Shown one piece after another: positions 20,734 to 33,038 of a stretch of 64,000 nucleotides of DNA (its first letter is position 1; the number at the start of each line of letters is the position of its first letter). Position numbers and translations under genes: made by a program. The notes beneath the pieces are model-generated. The model was not told where the DNA came from, made no database searches, and worked only from the letters and a program-made list of their open reading frames with translations. The DNA comes from Coprinellus micaceus (taxonomy: Eukaryota; Basidiomycota; Agaricomycetes; Agaricales; Psathyrellaceae): NCBI GenBank assembly GCA_951394405.1, contig OX596339.1, positions 2,604,001-2,668,000 on the forward strand. Reading direction: 5' to 3'.

Positions 20734-23700
20734 AGAGATGATCGGATGGAGGGTATTCATCCGACGGGTGTGGGGGTGGGGGTGGGAGGGTATGGGCAGG
20801 GGCAGGGAGATGTGAGAGATGGAGTTCTAGGAGTAGGTGGAGTAGGAGGGGGGTTACAAGGTCAAGGTCAAGGTCAAGGAGTCCAAGGAGTCCAAGGAGG
20901 AATAGGCGCAGGACAAGGAACAGGCCGACCACCGAAGAGACCCTGGGAAGACGTTGAGGAGAGCGAGGGCGATGACGACGGGGATGGGGAGGAGCGGGAT
21001 GAGTTGGAGGTGCGTACCTGTTTCGTTGTTTTGGATTGCGTTGGGGAGGCTTATGGATGTTTCTTTATATGTATCGTTTTTGGATTTTCGTGTGTGTGGT
21101 GGTCCGGATTGTGACCTTCCGACGCGACTCCCTGGTGCTGCTCGTCTACCCTCGACCCTATTCGCCTCCTCCCTCCGACACGAAACCCAAACAACAGCGT
21201 TTCTCCCAATCCCCCCCCTCCCCCCCCTCCCTCGCCCCCCTCTCCCAAAGCGCCAACGGCCTCCTCGCTCCCCCATCCTCCACTAACCCCTCCTCCACCA
21301 CCACCGCCACGACAACTACTACCAACGCAAACGGTATACAGGTAATTGGAGGCCCGACGGCGGAGCAAGATATGGAGCTCATCCGGACGAAGCGCGCGAC
21401 GAGCACGGCGACGGGGGCGGCTACGGCTGGGACGAAGAGTAAGTACCGGAAACGTAGTGTGAGTGGATGTCTTCTCTTATTTTGGGGGGGAGGTGGGGCT
21501 GATGATTGTTTTTTTTTTGTTTTTTTTTGTTTCTTTTCTGCCTATCATATCTCTCAACAAACACGACACCCGCCATTCACTCGATCGACCCTCACTTTGA
21601 CTTTGAATTCCTTCGGACCTCAACCAAAGCAGCGCGCCTCGCCCCCGGGTAAATGTCACTCGTGCAATATCCGCGAGACGCCCGAGTGGCGGAGGGGCCC
21701 TGACGGGGCGCGGACGTTGTGTAATGCGTGTGGGTTGCATTATGCGAAGATGATGCGGAGGAGGGAGAGGGCTGGTGCGTTTTTCTCCATCCCTCTTTCT
21801 CTCTCTCTACGTGCTGACTGACTCGATAACTTCATAATTGTATGGTTGTAGCGGCGAGCGGGGGTACGGCAAACGGACAGACGCCGTTGGGCGAGGTGAC
21901 GATGGATGCGCTGAGGGCGAGTGCGAGGGCCGCGGAGGAGAGGAAGAAGGCGCAGCAGGCGGCTGCTGGGGCGGCTGCTTCGATTTCGGGGAGTGCGGAT
22001 GGGGTTGGTACAGTCCCGATCTCTGCGACGACGGCGACGGGTGAGTCTTATCTTTGTTTTGCTAGGTTGAGGATGGGCTGACAAAAATATATAGATTACC
22101 CGAGCAACGCGAACGCGTCCCACCCGAGCGTCGCGCCCTCGTTGTCGAACCCTACGATCAATATCAACATTAGCATCAACAACAACTCCTCGCATCCCCC
22201 CACGCCCTCACACCCCCCTCCCCACCACCCCTCCTCGTCCGCATACGCTCCCCCTCCTCCACCCCCGCCCCCCTCCTCCGCATACGCACCCCACCCAAGC
22301 GATAACAGAGACCGCTCGCGTGACCGCGACCGCGACGGGCGGGACCAGGACGGGGACGTGCACATGTCCAACGCGACGGGGTCGATGCCCAGTCATACTA
22401 GTCATACTACCCACGGAGGACACGGGGGACACCCGAGTGCGAATGGGGCGGCGATGACGGTGAAGCCGCAGGCTCCGATTACGAATTTGGTGGGAGGGGG
22501 AGGTGGGGGGATGGGGCACCATACGGGGACGTTTATGGTCAGTATGGGGCCTCCCGCGGCTACTAACACGAGTCCGGCGCCGCATGCGCCGCCTGGGCCT
22601 ACGACGACGACGACGACGACGACGGGTGGTGGGAGGGTGAGTAAGAAGGAGCGGGAGCGGGCTGAGAGGGAGAGGGAGAGGGAACGCGAAAGGGAAAGGG
22701 AGCGGGAGAGGGTTGAACGCGAACGTGAGAGGGAGAGGGAGCGAGATAGGGAGGCGATGAACGTCGACCCTCCCGCGCCCCCGCCTTCTCAGCGAACGAT
22801 GACGGGCCCTGGGCACCCACCCGGCCCCACGCCTGCGCAGTTGCTCATGGGCCCCGGAGGCGTCTACCTCAACCAGCCCCAGAGCGTCCCCCCGTACCCG
22901 CCACCACCGTCTTCATCTACATCCTCCTCTTACCCCCCTCCCCCATCATCCTCTGGATCGTATGGTCCCCCTCCTCCGACGACAACGGGCAGCTCGACGT
23001 CGACGTTCAGCATCCACAGCGTCCAAAACCATACGCCGCACCCGCCCACACCGTTGAGCGGGAGCCCTGCCAACGCTGGGTACGCCCCGCCTCCGAGCGC
23101 GAGTCCCCCGGGGAGCATGCCCCCGCCTATCTCCACCTCCACATCGACGGGGTACTTTTCTCAGTACCCATCTACCACGACGAGGCCGGGGAGTGCGGTC
23201 CAGAGTCAGTCTCAGTCGAGGCCGGGGAGCGTCGTTCAACAGCAGCCTCAGCAGCAGCGGGGACAAGGGCAGCAGCGGCAATCGAAGCAGGGGAGGCCGC
23301 CTAGTGTGCAGAGTCAGAGACCGGGGAGTACGGTGCAGCAGAGGCCTGGGAGTACGGTGCAGCAGCAGCAGCAGAGGCCGGGGAGTATTGTTAGCTCTGG
23401 TTCTGCTCAGCAGCCTAGTTCGTCTTCAGGAGCAGCACCACCACCACAGCAGACTCCCTCGTCAACGACGTCCACGCAGCAGAAGAGGAGCAGTACGTCC
23501 TCACTCCCGCCTACGATCCCTCTGCCTATCTCGGCGAGGGGAGACATACCGTTGCCGATTAGTGCGAGGGGAGAGATTAACATTCCGTTCCCGACGAGTG
23601 CGAGGGGGGAGATCAATCCGTTTGGGACGTCGTCTTCGTCGTCTAACTCGAATAATAACACGGGGAGTGGGCAGCAGAGGGAGTGGGCTACGTCGAGGAC

Positions 23701-23743
23701 GTATACGGGCCCGCCGGGGCCGCCGAGTGTGTGGAGGAGGTAG
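18160..23743 (+). CDS. GATA-type zinc-finger transcription factor, NsdD-like, very large low-complexity protein
   Basis: Five exons (18160-21009, 21198-21458, 21630-21774, 21852-22040, 22095-23743) splice in phase to about 1,697 residues. A short conserved N-terminal motif (TRLPSIHELNF) is followed by about 700 residues of Gln/Pro tracts and Gly-Gln repeats. Next is a helical stretch (ETIREIYTQCQALYSFASKH...LGREELAEMSGRAREVVKIL). One zinc finger follows (CHSC, 18 residues, CNAC) with ETPEWRRGPDGARTLCNAC and a basic tail (KMMRRRER). This 18-residue loop and sequence match the NsdD/SUB-1 class of fungal GATA factors, regulators of sexual and fruiting development. No PAS domain is present, arguing against a WC-2 orthologue. 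The C-terminal 550 residues are again Pro/Ser/Gln-rich with an RE/ER run. Factor identity is firm; the NsdD assignment is inferred from the finger. Confidence 0.85.
18310..18345 (+). repeat. CAG/CAA glutamine tract
   Basis: A mixed CAG/CAA run encodes a polyglutamine stretch near residue 55 of the GATA factor. Further Q-rich patches recur up to about 19600. Such tracts vary in length between strains. Confidence 0.7.
20683..20735 (+). repeat. GGACAG hexanucleotide repeat coding for Gln-Gly
   Basis: Tandem (C)AAGGACAGGGACAGG-type hexamers encode alternating Q and G. A related AGGTCA(AGG) hexamer run lies at about 20858-20880. Both are in frame in the GATA factor. Confidence 0.75.
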
Positions 23744-25196
23744 TGAGGGGGATGTGAAAAGGTCAGGCAGACAGACGGGGTGGTGGGTGATGACGTCCAT
23801 CCTGTGTTCTGGCTGAGTGTGTGGGTTCCCCGATCGTAGTATACCGAGCATACCTGAGCTTTCGTGCTTTCTGTTTTGCTGTAATCTTCTCGTTTTCTCG
23901 TTCTCTTTCTTTGTTTTGTTCTGATTTATTCTCCTCGTCTTTCCTCTCCCATCCTGTGTATGTATCCACAGCTCTGAGTGTACTCCCTATCTATTTGGCC
24001 GCTGTTTCTCCTTATCTATATCTTTCCCTTTCTTTTGGACTGTCCCAGTTTCTGCTCTTGTTTCTCTCATTTCCATCTCTCTGTCCCATCTTTCTCACCG
24101 TCTCCACGCCTCGCATTTTTCTACCATATCTCTTGCGCGTTTCCCATCCTTACGCTGCTTTTCAACGTTCACGTCAACGTTTCCTACGATACACGACGAC
24201 CTTTCCCTCTATCCCAGTTTGCATTTCATCTCATCTCCTACATTACACCTCATTGTACCACCCATCCGCATCGAACCACCTTCTTGGAATCCTTTGTGTA
24301 CTATCTAATATCCTTCTCTGCTAGCTGCATGCATTTCGCATTCCACTGGACCTCGATTCCCATCACTCTCGCACCGAAGACGGGTGGGCGCCTATGTATC
24401 CTTGATTGTGGCTGGCAGTGATTCCGAAGCGACAGACATCCCGCAAGTTGCGACGCATTCGTATCTGGAGCGCGACTATCGAGATCCGACGCGGCTATCG
24501 CGTATCGTATCGTATCTCTCTCACAACCGTAAAAAGGCGTCGCACACCGGACATAATCGTGCCATTTTGAGGTCTTTTGCGTAAGGATGGAGATAGCGGC
24601 TAACGCCAGTGCGAACCCTGCACGACGGGCAGACTGATCCATGCTTCTACGGCTTGGATTCAGAGGGGTTTGGGGAGGGAGGGTTGGGGTGGCGGAGGTA
24701 GACGAGGAGAAGCAAGATGGGGAGAATGGGATGGGGGTGATTGAGTGGGTGTGTCGCGGGTGGGGCGCCGTGTATAATCCACGTTCATTCAAAGGCAAGA
24801 GGAGGTGTGTCGTTCATATCCTTCCGTCCATTCTTGTTTGTCTTCTAAGCCTTCATGATAGTTCTTCTACGACATATTCTAGTCTTCATTTTTCACCTTC
24901 TCCCGAGTCCCTTGCCCCATTTCATGCCCCCCTTCGCCCGTCCGCCCTCCCGACTCGCTAGGATTCCGACGGCGCAAAGTCGAATCCAAGTTCAGATCAC
25001 GGATTCCTTTGGATTCGCCGTACAAATCCCGGTTATGCTCCATACGGGGATACCACGTGCCCGATGAAGGCTTCTATTACGATCAGGATCAGACCGGAAT
25101 GCGATCGTGTTTGGTGGCGTTGCTTCATTTGGGTATGCCCTTCCAAAAAGGCAAGAATGGAAGACTAAATGGGGGAAGGAGTAGAGGAAGTAGTGG
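23744..25196. other. 3' UTR of the GATA factor and gene-free sequence
   Basis: 23840-24330 is strongly pyrimidine-rich and probably transcribed 3' UTR. Its long open plus-strand frame (23821-24324) is a by-product of that composition. From 24330 to 25196 no gene, RNA or repeat is supported. Confidence 0.5.
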
Positions 25197-25633
25197 TGTG
25201 GAAAGGTGAGGTACCTTAAAGGTAAGGGACCTTAAGGTGGGCGGAGTCCGAAACCCGAGACCTTAAGGTGCCTTAAGGTCACCTCAGAGGCCCTTTGCGA
25301 AAGTTCCCATCCCTGCAGTCGACCATCATTTGAGGCTGTCCCGCCATCGTGCTGACATTTTGGGACAGCCGAGTCGCTGATGACGGTCGCCGGTGAGGAT
25401 CTCATCGACTACCCTCAGTATTGTCGCTCCCCAACGTGAATTTGGGTGTGTACCGTTGCGCGCCATGGGTTCAACGCCGTTTGATCATCCTCTGAGTAAT
25501 TATTCCTCTCACCTAAGGGGGTCCTGCTTGTGCGCCGAAATGGGGATGGCTGTGCTAGGGACCTTAAGGGACCTTAAGGTCAGTTAAGGTGCGCCACCAA
25601 AATACCTCAAGGTCCCTTCACCCGACCTTACCA
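25197..25633. mobile_element. Small element flanked by CCTTAAGG-palindrome clusters (MITE-like)
   Basis: Two clusters of the palindrome ACCTTAAGGT and its variants lie at 25208-25282 and 25558-25635, about 280 bp apart. Outer ends are similar inverted repeats: left GTGGAAAGGTGAGGT, right (reverse complement) GTGGTAAGGTCGGGT, 12 of 15 matching. The interior has no coding frame. The structure suggests a short non-autonomous DNA element with subterminal binding-site repeats. No clear target-site duplication is visible, so the transposon reading is an inference. Confidence 0.5.
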
Positions 25634-26902
25634 CAGCACTAAGAGGAAGGCTGAAAATGGGTCTACGAATGATCATGTGGGATCAAGATCGGGCACGAGG
25701 CGACACGAGGTTGATGCGATCAGGTCGTGATCGGGCGCTCGGCTAGAGGAGATGCGAGAGGGACGAGGGGGAGGGTTAGAGGGAAAGCTGAAGTTAACAT
25801 GCACATGGCGCGCGAGCGCAGGACACAACTCTCGAACAGGTCCAAGAAGCGCAAGCACAGATAGGTGGGCATCCTTGATCATGGTGTGTTAGTAAGTCGG
25901 CTTCTGCGGAGAAAGGGAGTCGCGGAGAAGGAGGGCAAAGGGGCCCGATCGTACGGCTCCGATGATAGGCTCCATACATTGTCCACCTACCCTGAATTCA
26001 TTTTCCCTAAATCTGCTTCTGGGGCACAAACTCTTCCTTCTTAGCTTAGACTGTGCATCGCATCGCACCTTTTGTGGGGGTCAATGGGCGATTTGATGCG
26101 GGGTTCAACGTTTGGAACGCAATGGAACTGTTCGAACTCTTCTAAGGAAAGAAGGGCGCTAGTAGAGGGGTACGAGGGTCCAAACATCAAGGAGGCAAAC
26201 CGCATGTTATTTTAACGCCCCTTGAGCTCACAGGACGCCCTAGGAGAGGGCGAGGAGAGGGCGCTGAGTTTGACACCTTTACGTCCGACATTGGATCCTT
26301 TACCGCAAGATCCGATATCACATCCCCAGGTCAGGTGTATCACGCACCCTTACGCTGGAGTCACGCACGGATAAATGGTTGAGAGTGACGAATCCCTCCT
26401 CACAGGTCTAGGCCTCAACGGCCACTTCCCCGACATATCAGCTGGGCGACCTAGTCAGGTAAAATATCGACGAGACGGTGGCCCAAGGTCGACGGTCAGT
26501 TCTGGGGCTCGAATCAGCCGCAGCTTCTCTTACTTAATATCTCCCCCTCGTATATCTCTTCCGGAACCTCTGACCCTTGTTAGGCAAACTCATCCCGAAA
26601 TGAAATCGGGTCGAAGCTGCCGTTGGCATGTTTGAGGAGACTCCTTTGGTTTGGAAGGATTTGACTTGTTTCGGGCGGTGCAGCTGACTGTGGAGGTACC
26701 ATAGTCTGCAGAGTGTGGGTTTCGAGGCCGCGCCTTCGTGTCAGAGCGATGAGAGAAAGACAGACGGGGAGGCTGAAGTAGAACGAAGAAAGGCCGTCCA
26801 TGTCCCGATACGGAAAGTCGCCCAGTGTGGTTTGTCTTGTCATTGAGTGGTATGATACGAAGAGGGTCAACTGCCCGATATATCAAGGACCCCATTTCAA
26901 GC
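25634..26902. other. Gene-free stretch
   Basis: About 1.3 kb with no supported gene on either strand. Some frames at 26590-27027 are antisense shadows of the last exon of the TauD gene. Nothing else stands out. Confidence 0.5.
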
Positions 26903-28435
26903 TCAATCATTGTACCTCGACTTGCCGCTTGCGACCCCCGCAACAGCGACCGACGAAACGTCGACACCCTGCTGTTTCCAAATCTCCAGTTGCCTATCTT
27001 TCGCCTGCTTCCCAGTCGCCTTCTCATACTCCGCCACGCTCAAAGGCTTCTCCGCATGCGGCGTCGCCCTGAGCGCATGTCGCGTCGCAGGCCAGAAATC
27101 GAACGTCGCTGAGTGGGTCGCAACCTGTGGAGTAGGAAGACGAGCCGATAAGCATCCATAGCACCACGACATCGATAGATAGGAAACTCACCCTGTTATC
27201 CCACAATGCAATCGAGTTCTCCTCCCACCTGAACCTCACCTGGAAGTCCGGGTTATCCGAGATCTGCCTGAACAAGAACGTCAAGATCGCGTCTGACTCC
27301 GCCTTTGGCACGCCCACAATCCGCCTCGTGAACCCAGGATTCACATAGACAGACTTCCAGCCCGTCGCGGGGTGCACACGCACGAGCGGGTGAACAGACT
27401 CGATCTCTTTGCGGCGGACGGGTAGGCCCGCGGCGCGGTTGCCTTCGGCTTGGGCGACGCCACTGTGGACGGCGGAGAGGCCTTCGAGGTATGCTTGCAG
27501 GCCAGGGCTCAGAGAGGAGTAGAGGGCGTAGCTGGGTGACTCGGGTGTGAGTGGAACGATGCGTCTAAGTGCGTGGATAAATAACGTACCCCGAGCTCCA
27601 GAGTGTGTCTCCGCCGATTGGGGGGTTCGTGATCACTTTGAGGGAAGTGACGCCAGGAGGTTGAGCCTCGTAGGTAACCTGATCATGGTCGGAATCATCA
27701 GTTGGGCTCTACGAATGTCACTGAACTGGTCCTTACATCGGAATGCCATAGCTCGATCTTGGAGAACGAAGACGTTTCAGGTTTCCTAGAAGAGTCGTTA
27801 TACACAACGTGGACTTCCTCGAGGCCATTTTTGGGTATTCCTGTGGTCGCATGCTTGTGCAAAGGGCCGTAGTGACGAGCCAGCTCCAGTTGTTGGTAAA
27901 TGTCGATCTCCTGATTACGCAAGACTAATGAAGATAAATGAGAACTGTCGTCTTCGATTCGGAACGAGTAAATTCACGTACAGACAACACCTCTCTCCGC
28001 GACCAAAAGTGCCAATTCATTCTTCTGTTCGTCCGTCAACTGCCTCAGGTCGATACCCTCAAGTTCGACGCCGATAGCAGGAGTGAGCTGGACGACTTTG
28101 GTTGCGGCACTGAGGAGGTTCTTCTTCGATGGGTCGGCCAACAAAGCGCGTTCTGTAACCTCGATGTCTCCCAGGGGTTCCCATGAGATGTTGGGGAAGG
28201 AGGGCTATACGCAAGACAAGGTAAGCGTTCAGGCACATTTGACCTGGAGGAGTTTGGATATTTAAACCCCATGCTAACCTTGAATTGGTCGTACTTGTAG
28301 TCGTTATCAACGCTCTCTGTGGGAGGGGGGGAGTAGAATGGGTTGAAGACCTTGTCGGCGACGCGGGCCTTGAGATCAGGGGGATTGCTGGTCTTATTAG
28401 CCTCGTTGGTGGCGACGGGAGCCATGATGAGCAAG
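26903..28435 (-). CDS. TauD/TfdA-family 2-oxoglutarate-dependent dioxygenase (sulfonate dioxygenase-like)
   Basis: A minus-strand gene with several short introns, starting at MAPVATNEANK. Exons read FNPFYSPPPTESV, then QLTPAIGVELEGIDLRQL, ELARHYGPLHKHATTGIP, and IELWHSD, which holds the HxD iron ligands and splices to VTYEAQPPGVTSLK. TNPPIGGDTLW follows, then HPLVRVHPATGWKSVYVN, and finally THSATFDFW with RHALR. The last two supply the distal iron-binding His and the Arg that holds 2-oxoglutarate. This is the full set of TauD residues. Fungal members related to yeast JLP1 cleave alkylsulfonates to release sulfite; other substrates are possible. Length fits the family. No obvious targeting peptide. 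The divergent-looking frame upstream to 28506 adds residues that I regard as 5' leader. Confidence 0.85.
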
Positions 28436-28696
28436 GGATCGTCTTGGAAAGCAAGGGGAAAGAAGGGGGCAGATGTGTGGGATGCTCTGAGGGTTTCGCC
28501 CAACACAGACTTCCACCATTTAATACGATTGCTTTAAGGCATTGCGCAACCTCCACGGATGGTAGCCGATCGCCTTGTCATTCGGTACGGTATATTTAGG
28601 TTTACTTGACGCCATATTCTTCAACAGGGCCCTGGATGGCGACATAGACACACCACACGTGATCCCGAAGTCGAGCCAACCGAAGGTCAGGGCTGG

Positions 28697-30057
28697 TCAG
28701 GGGGTAATCGTGACCTGGAGGAAGAGGAAATTCTGTCGCGCGATGGTGTGCCTCATAGGGTAGTGTTACCTGGTTCGTCACCCTTATCGTCCATTCTAGG
28801 TTCCGAAGATTGGAAGCGTCCTTGAACTAAGCAATACGGCAGATAAGCGCCCGTGGCCTAATAATGCCGATAAATGGCGGTGACAATTTGCAAGAAGGCG
28901 AAAATACCTTTGTTCTAGACTTCAGGATCTGGAGATGGCCAATCCTCCGGCCATCTTCCTGGTCGTTTGCAGGAGCCTTCCGTGAAAGCCAAAGAGTAGT
29001 GTCCGTCATGAACGTGAATGTGGGACCCAGCGCGGGCTTCCGCTCCTGATTCGTTTTCGAAGCGTCGTATGGCTCTTTGAGGGTAGCGTTATTGACCACC
29101 TTCAATGGGGTGGGTGAATTAGATTTGTTCTGGAATCTGAATTGTGGAGGACACTCACTAGAACGGTGCATCGAAATTCGTTCGCGATGTTTCTCAACCT
29201 CAGCATGAGGTCTGTAGTCAATGCATGGCCATGTGATGTAATCCCAGAGAGAATGGGCCCTAAGAGCGGCGTTATCGCATCTATGACAATGGTTCGGGGT
29301 GGATCTGCAGTCTGGAGATGTTTTCGATTTTGTTAAGCAAAGGTCCGGGAAGAGAAGTCTTACAGCAGTTGGTTCGAAGAGCTCGTCTAGCACCGCGTGC
29401 AGCGTATCGGTGTCAAAAGCGAGTGATACTTGCATCCTTTCCAGTACTGAATCTGGGTCCTATCAAAGATGGCTGGATTAGAATCGCCTTTGTATCGCAA
29501 GGGTTTAAACGAGCCTCATGACCACGAGATCTCAAAAGGTCGTACGCCGGGCCAGGAGAGAAGTCCCCCAAGGTGTCGATCCAAGCAACGATTTCGTTAG
29601 CATGTTCGAGCAAGTGATTTAGCGCCATATTGAGCGCCAGAGTCTAGGTACGTGGGGAACATGTTGGAATGCTGGTGACAAGGAGATGAGAACCAGAACG
29701 CCGTACACTTTTCCCTGTTTCTCTGTCTCCGGAGATCTCTATGATACGTTTGCCACCTAAGTCTTGAAGAAGCTCGTCGATATGGACATCCCCAACTCGA
29801 AGTTCCGCGTCTCGTTCAGATTGGCCCAACTCTGTTGCCAGAAGATCGCTGCCAAGTATAGCATCCGCAGCGGATAGTTCCGTTACAGTTGTACAGAGGC
29901 GAGCTAGATCCTGAAAACTGAGAGTGTTCCGTGGGAGCCTTTTGTACAGCTCAAACAAGGGCGTGAAGAGGAGATCTGAGTCTGTCAAGATGCCGCAGTC
30001 CTCGAGATGGGTGACAGTTCCGGCGGATATGGTCGGAATGAATGAAGATAGGCGCAT
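28697..30057 (-). CDS. RAD51D-like recombinase paralogue (DNA repair)
   Basis: Exon 1 (29707-30057) encodes 117 residues: an N-terminal helical domain (MRLSSFIPTISAGTVTHLED) and then IIEISGDRETGKS, a Walker A motif whose last residue sits at the splice; the next exon continues TLALNMALNHLLEHA. Downstream are VAWIDTLGDFSPGPAYDLL, RMQVSLAFDTDTLHAVLDEL and a Walker B-like RTIVIDAITPLLGPI. Then comes RKPALGPTFTFMTDTTLWLS, which parallels the LKPALGxxWSF segment of RAD51D. RAD51D acts with other RAD51 paralogues in homologous recombination, in the nucleus. The exact 3' end is uncertain: splicing the last GTAACA intron gives RVTNQVTITP-stop at 28697, while reading through stops at 28602. A truncated copy of its 3' end lies at 12.9-13.2 kb. 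Confidence 0.75.
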
Positions 30058-30712
30058 ATATGGCGCTTAGAAGAGAGGTTAGTCTGGAGCTGGGCCAATG
30101 GGGAGTGGGTTGTAATGAGATGGTTAAGACCAAGTTGCCAGGACGCGTTTGGTTGACGCGCGTTGTTGACCACAAAGCGTGCATCATCTTCCATGTCAAA
30201 CAACCGCAATCAAACGTTCAACCTTACTTAGACTTGCCCACTCGAACGAAACTCTCCCCTAAAACACCATGCTTTCAGCGTTCGTGTCTCAGTACCCAAC
30301 GTCCGCCAACCCCTAGCACTCACCTATATGCGAAGGCGTATCCCAAAATACGACTCCACGCGGAGGAAGCCGAGGTTCTAAGAAGGTGGAAGATCTCCTG
30401 TCTGCCTTCGATTTCTCCGGTCCTCTCCCCAGAAAGCCCGCCTGTAAGCGGAGAACTACAAGACTTTCAGCTACTCGTGACCGCTCGGGGTCGAAATTTC
30501 TCTCGCTTGTCTCTGTTTGCGCTCTCGCCGCCTCGATGAGCCAACAGTCCCTCTCACGTTTAGCTTCGCCGTTACTACACCTTTGAGCATCAGGTAAGGT
30601 TAGCGACTTCTGGCTTCGTTGGTTGTATCAGACGATCATGGTGTATTTGACCTGTGAATGATACTTCAATGACCCACTTTCATCCTCCGACTCTCGTCCT
30701 TCCCTCCACGCC
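30058..30712. other. Intergenic region between RAD51D-like and GH79 genes
   Basis: Divergent upstream region of two genes. A small plus-strand frame, 30386-30586 (MEDLLSAFDFSGPLPRKPAC...), has fair composition but no confirmed start, splicing or homologue, so it is not called as a gene. An ATG at 30269 and nearby splice-like sites might belong to it. Confidence 0.4.
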
Positions 30713-32728
30713 ATGGTCTTTTCCAAAGCTCAAGCCCTCTTTACCATGGTGGCTGGCGCAACCACCGCTGGCGGACTTGGGGTTACCGTTCTCCTCACAC
30801 CACCCTCGACTTCCAATCCCATCGCTGGGGACCACGTTTCCTTCTCCCTGGAGCAGGATCGGTGGCTTGACTGGTCTGGGTCCAATTCCCGCAACGAGTT
30901 TTTCTTTAGCGCGCTGGACAATCTTAGGCAACTGTCTGGAGTCCCGCCCCAGATTCGGATTGGTGCGAACACTCAGGACCGCACGAACTTCAACCCGGGA
31001 CTTCAGGCACGTAGGTCTGTGTGTCATGTAGATTCCACTCATTCAAACCCATTGCCATTCTCAGTTGGCTGTAGCCCAACTCCAATTTCCTGCTCCCACA
31101 AAAAACGTTCCCTACCCCGAAGCGAGCAGCATTGTCGTAGGGGATGGTTACTTTGAAACCGCACGTTTCCTTCCGAAGAGTGCGTACCAGCCAAGCAGGA
31201 TGCACCGACAACTGACGTCTGACACTTTCCGTTGTAGACACTCGAGTTATCTGGGGAGTTAACTTGGGCGCCAATAACCTTACCTCAGCATTCCTTGTGG
31301 CCCAATCGATCGCGAAGGCGTTCAACTCCCCTGCGATCAAGGAGAATGGGATCGTACTGGATGGCATGATCATTGGGAACGAACCTGATTTGTTTCCCAA
31401 CAACGGTCACAGGGCCCCAGGATGGAATGCTTCACAGTATATTTACGAGTGAGTAAACATGACGGTGACGAATGCGAGCCAGAACTCAGCCAAGTGCTCT
31501 GGTCAGGTGGCAGGTCTTCGCGAGCAACATCACAAAGGCATTGGAAATTTCTGCTTCGTCAACCACCAAGTTCTGGGGATGCGCATTCGCTGGGTCGTCC
31601 CACGCCAACTACGGTTTCTCACCGCAAACGCTCTTCAACCAAGGGATGGTGTCTGCACCACCGGGGTCGTTTATCTCAACGTGGGCTCTCGTGACCCTTT
31701 TACCTTTCTTTCATACTGACATGACGTGACCTACCATTTCTCAGGATTGACCAGCATGCATACAGCGGCTCATTCTGCGAGGGAGGTAGTGCCCTCCTCC
31801 AGGACCTGATGACCAAAGCAAACATTAGAGGCAATCTTACCCGTTTTACTCCGGACATTGCTGCCACGCGGGATCGAGGACTTGACTACGTTATGGGCGA
31901 AACGAATAGCTTCGCTTGCCATGGAACTCCTGGTGTCAGCAATGTTGCCGGAGCTGCTTTGTGGACTTTGGACTACCTGCTTTATGGGTAAGCGAAACTG
32001 GCACCCATAGCCTAGCATAAATGGGGGTTAACGCTTGCCTTCAGCGCCCAGGTTGGGATATCACGCATCTTCTTCCACCAAGGAATCGGCTTTAAATACA
32101 ATCTCGTAAGGACATTCCTCTAGGCGAACCCGTTAACGGAGCTGATTCGTCCCGAAGATCCAACCAATCGCACTCACACGCTCCCCCGTCGATGCATCAC
32201 CTCTCCCCACTCCTCTCCCTCCCCACATCCAGCCCCAATACTACGCAGCGATCATTGCGGCAGAGGCCATCGGATCCAGTGGAAGTACACGCATCTCAGA
32301 GCTGACCGTAAGCGACACACGAGTGGCAGGATACGCGTTTTACGAAGGTAATACCCTTGTACGCGCATTATTCATCAACTCTCTGGCCTTTTTCAAGAGT
32401 GATTCCTCTCGGACGTCCGTCCACATCAACCTCGCTTTCACTGGGACGGGAGCAACACCAAGTTCTGCGACGCTTAAGCGTTTGAGCATTCCGTGAGTGT
32501 CATGCATCCCTCGAGGATCCAGAGACATTTGATTGCTGAACTTGCGGATCGACTTCCTTCCGTATATTCAGTCACGCAGACGACGAAACCGGGTTGACAT
32601 GGGGAGGTCTGACCTACGAGACTCCTGATGGCCGTCCTCGAGGCTCAGCCAAGTCGGAAAGTGTAAGGATCTCGGATGGATTTGACATACAAGCCACTGA
32701 AGTCATTTTGGTCTCGTTCGAACGATGA
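30713..32728 (+). CDS. Glycoside hydrolase family 79-like protein, copy 1
   Basis: About eight exons. A hydrophobic N-terminus (AQALFTMVAGATTAGGLGVT) looks like a secretion signal or anchor. Mature sequence begins VSFSLEQDRWLDW and continues NEFFFSALDNLRQLSGVPPQ and IRIGANTQDRT. VPYPEASSIVVGDGYFE and VNLGANNLTSAFLVAQSI follow. GMIIGNEPDLF carries the proposed acid/base Glu (NEP) of clan GH-A, and GLDYVMGETNSFACHG the proposed nucleophile Glu (GE). The C-terminal region (QPQYYAAIIAAEAIG, DTRVAGYAFYEG, GLTWGGLTYETPDGRP) matches the GH79 C-terminal beta-domain. Basidiomycete GH79 enzymes include beta-glucuronidases acting on arabinogalactan-type glycans; the substrate here is inferred only. A paralogue lies inverted at 44977-46906. 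Confidence 0.8.
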
Positions 32729-33038
32729 GAGCTAGACAGTATGTGTAGCCTATGAGTTATAGACTTTCCGGAGAGCTGCGTTTTCTAGTTCCTGTCGCAA
32801 GCGCCGGCCAAGCATTTGGGCGCGTAAACATCGGATGCGTGGGGTAAAATAGGAGGGAAATCCCCTTTTTAGGGTGACCGGTACGGGATCATTCAAGGTC
32901 CGGGAACGATGATCGTACCCTGGATGCTGGGTGTCCTCTGTCTGTCCCCTCCATATGTAACCCAAAGAAGCCCAGAGCTATGAATCTTGTACCACGACCA
33001 TCACCTTCCCCTCTCCGTAACCTCCCTAGTCCCCAGCG
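32729..33038. other. Short intergenic / thiolase promoter
   Basis: 310 bp between tandem plus-strand genes. It should hold the 3' end of the GH79 gene and the thiolase promoter. No TATA box or clear element is seen. Confidence 0.4.

Noticed and set aside
23821..24324. Open frame of 167 residues rich in Phe/Ser/Leu downstream of the GATA factor
   Set aside because: It lies in a CT-rich 3' UTR; the composition alone keeps the frame open and no family or splice pattern supports it.
26590..27027. 145-residue frame beside the TauD dioxygenase
   Set aside because: It overlaps the last exon in another frame and lacks any domain; it is a shadow of the real coding frame.
30386..30586. 66-residue plus-strand frame upstream of the GH79 gene
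   Set aside because: Composition is acceptable but no start, splice or homologue could be supported, so it is only mentioned in the intergenic entry.
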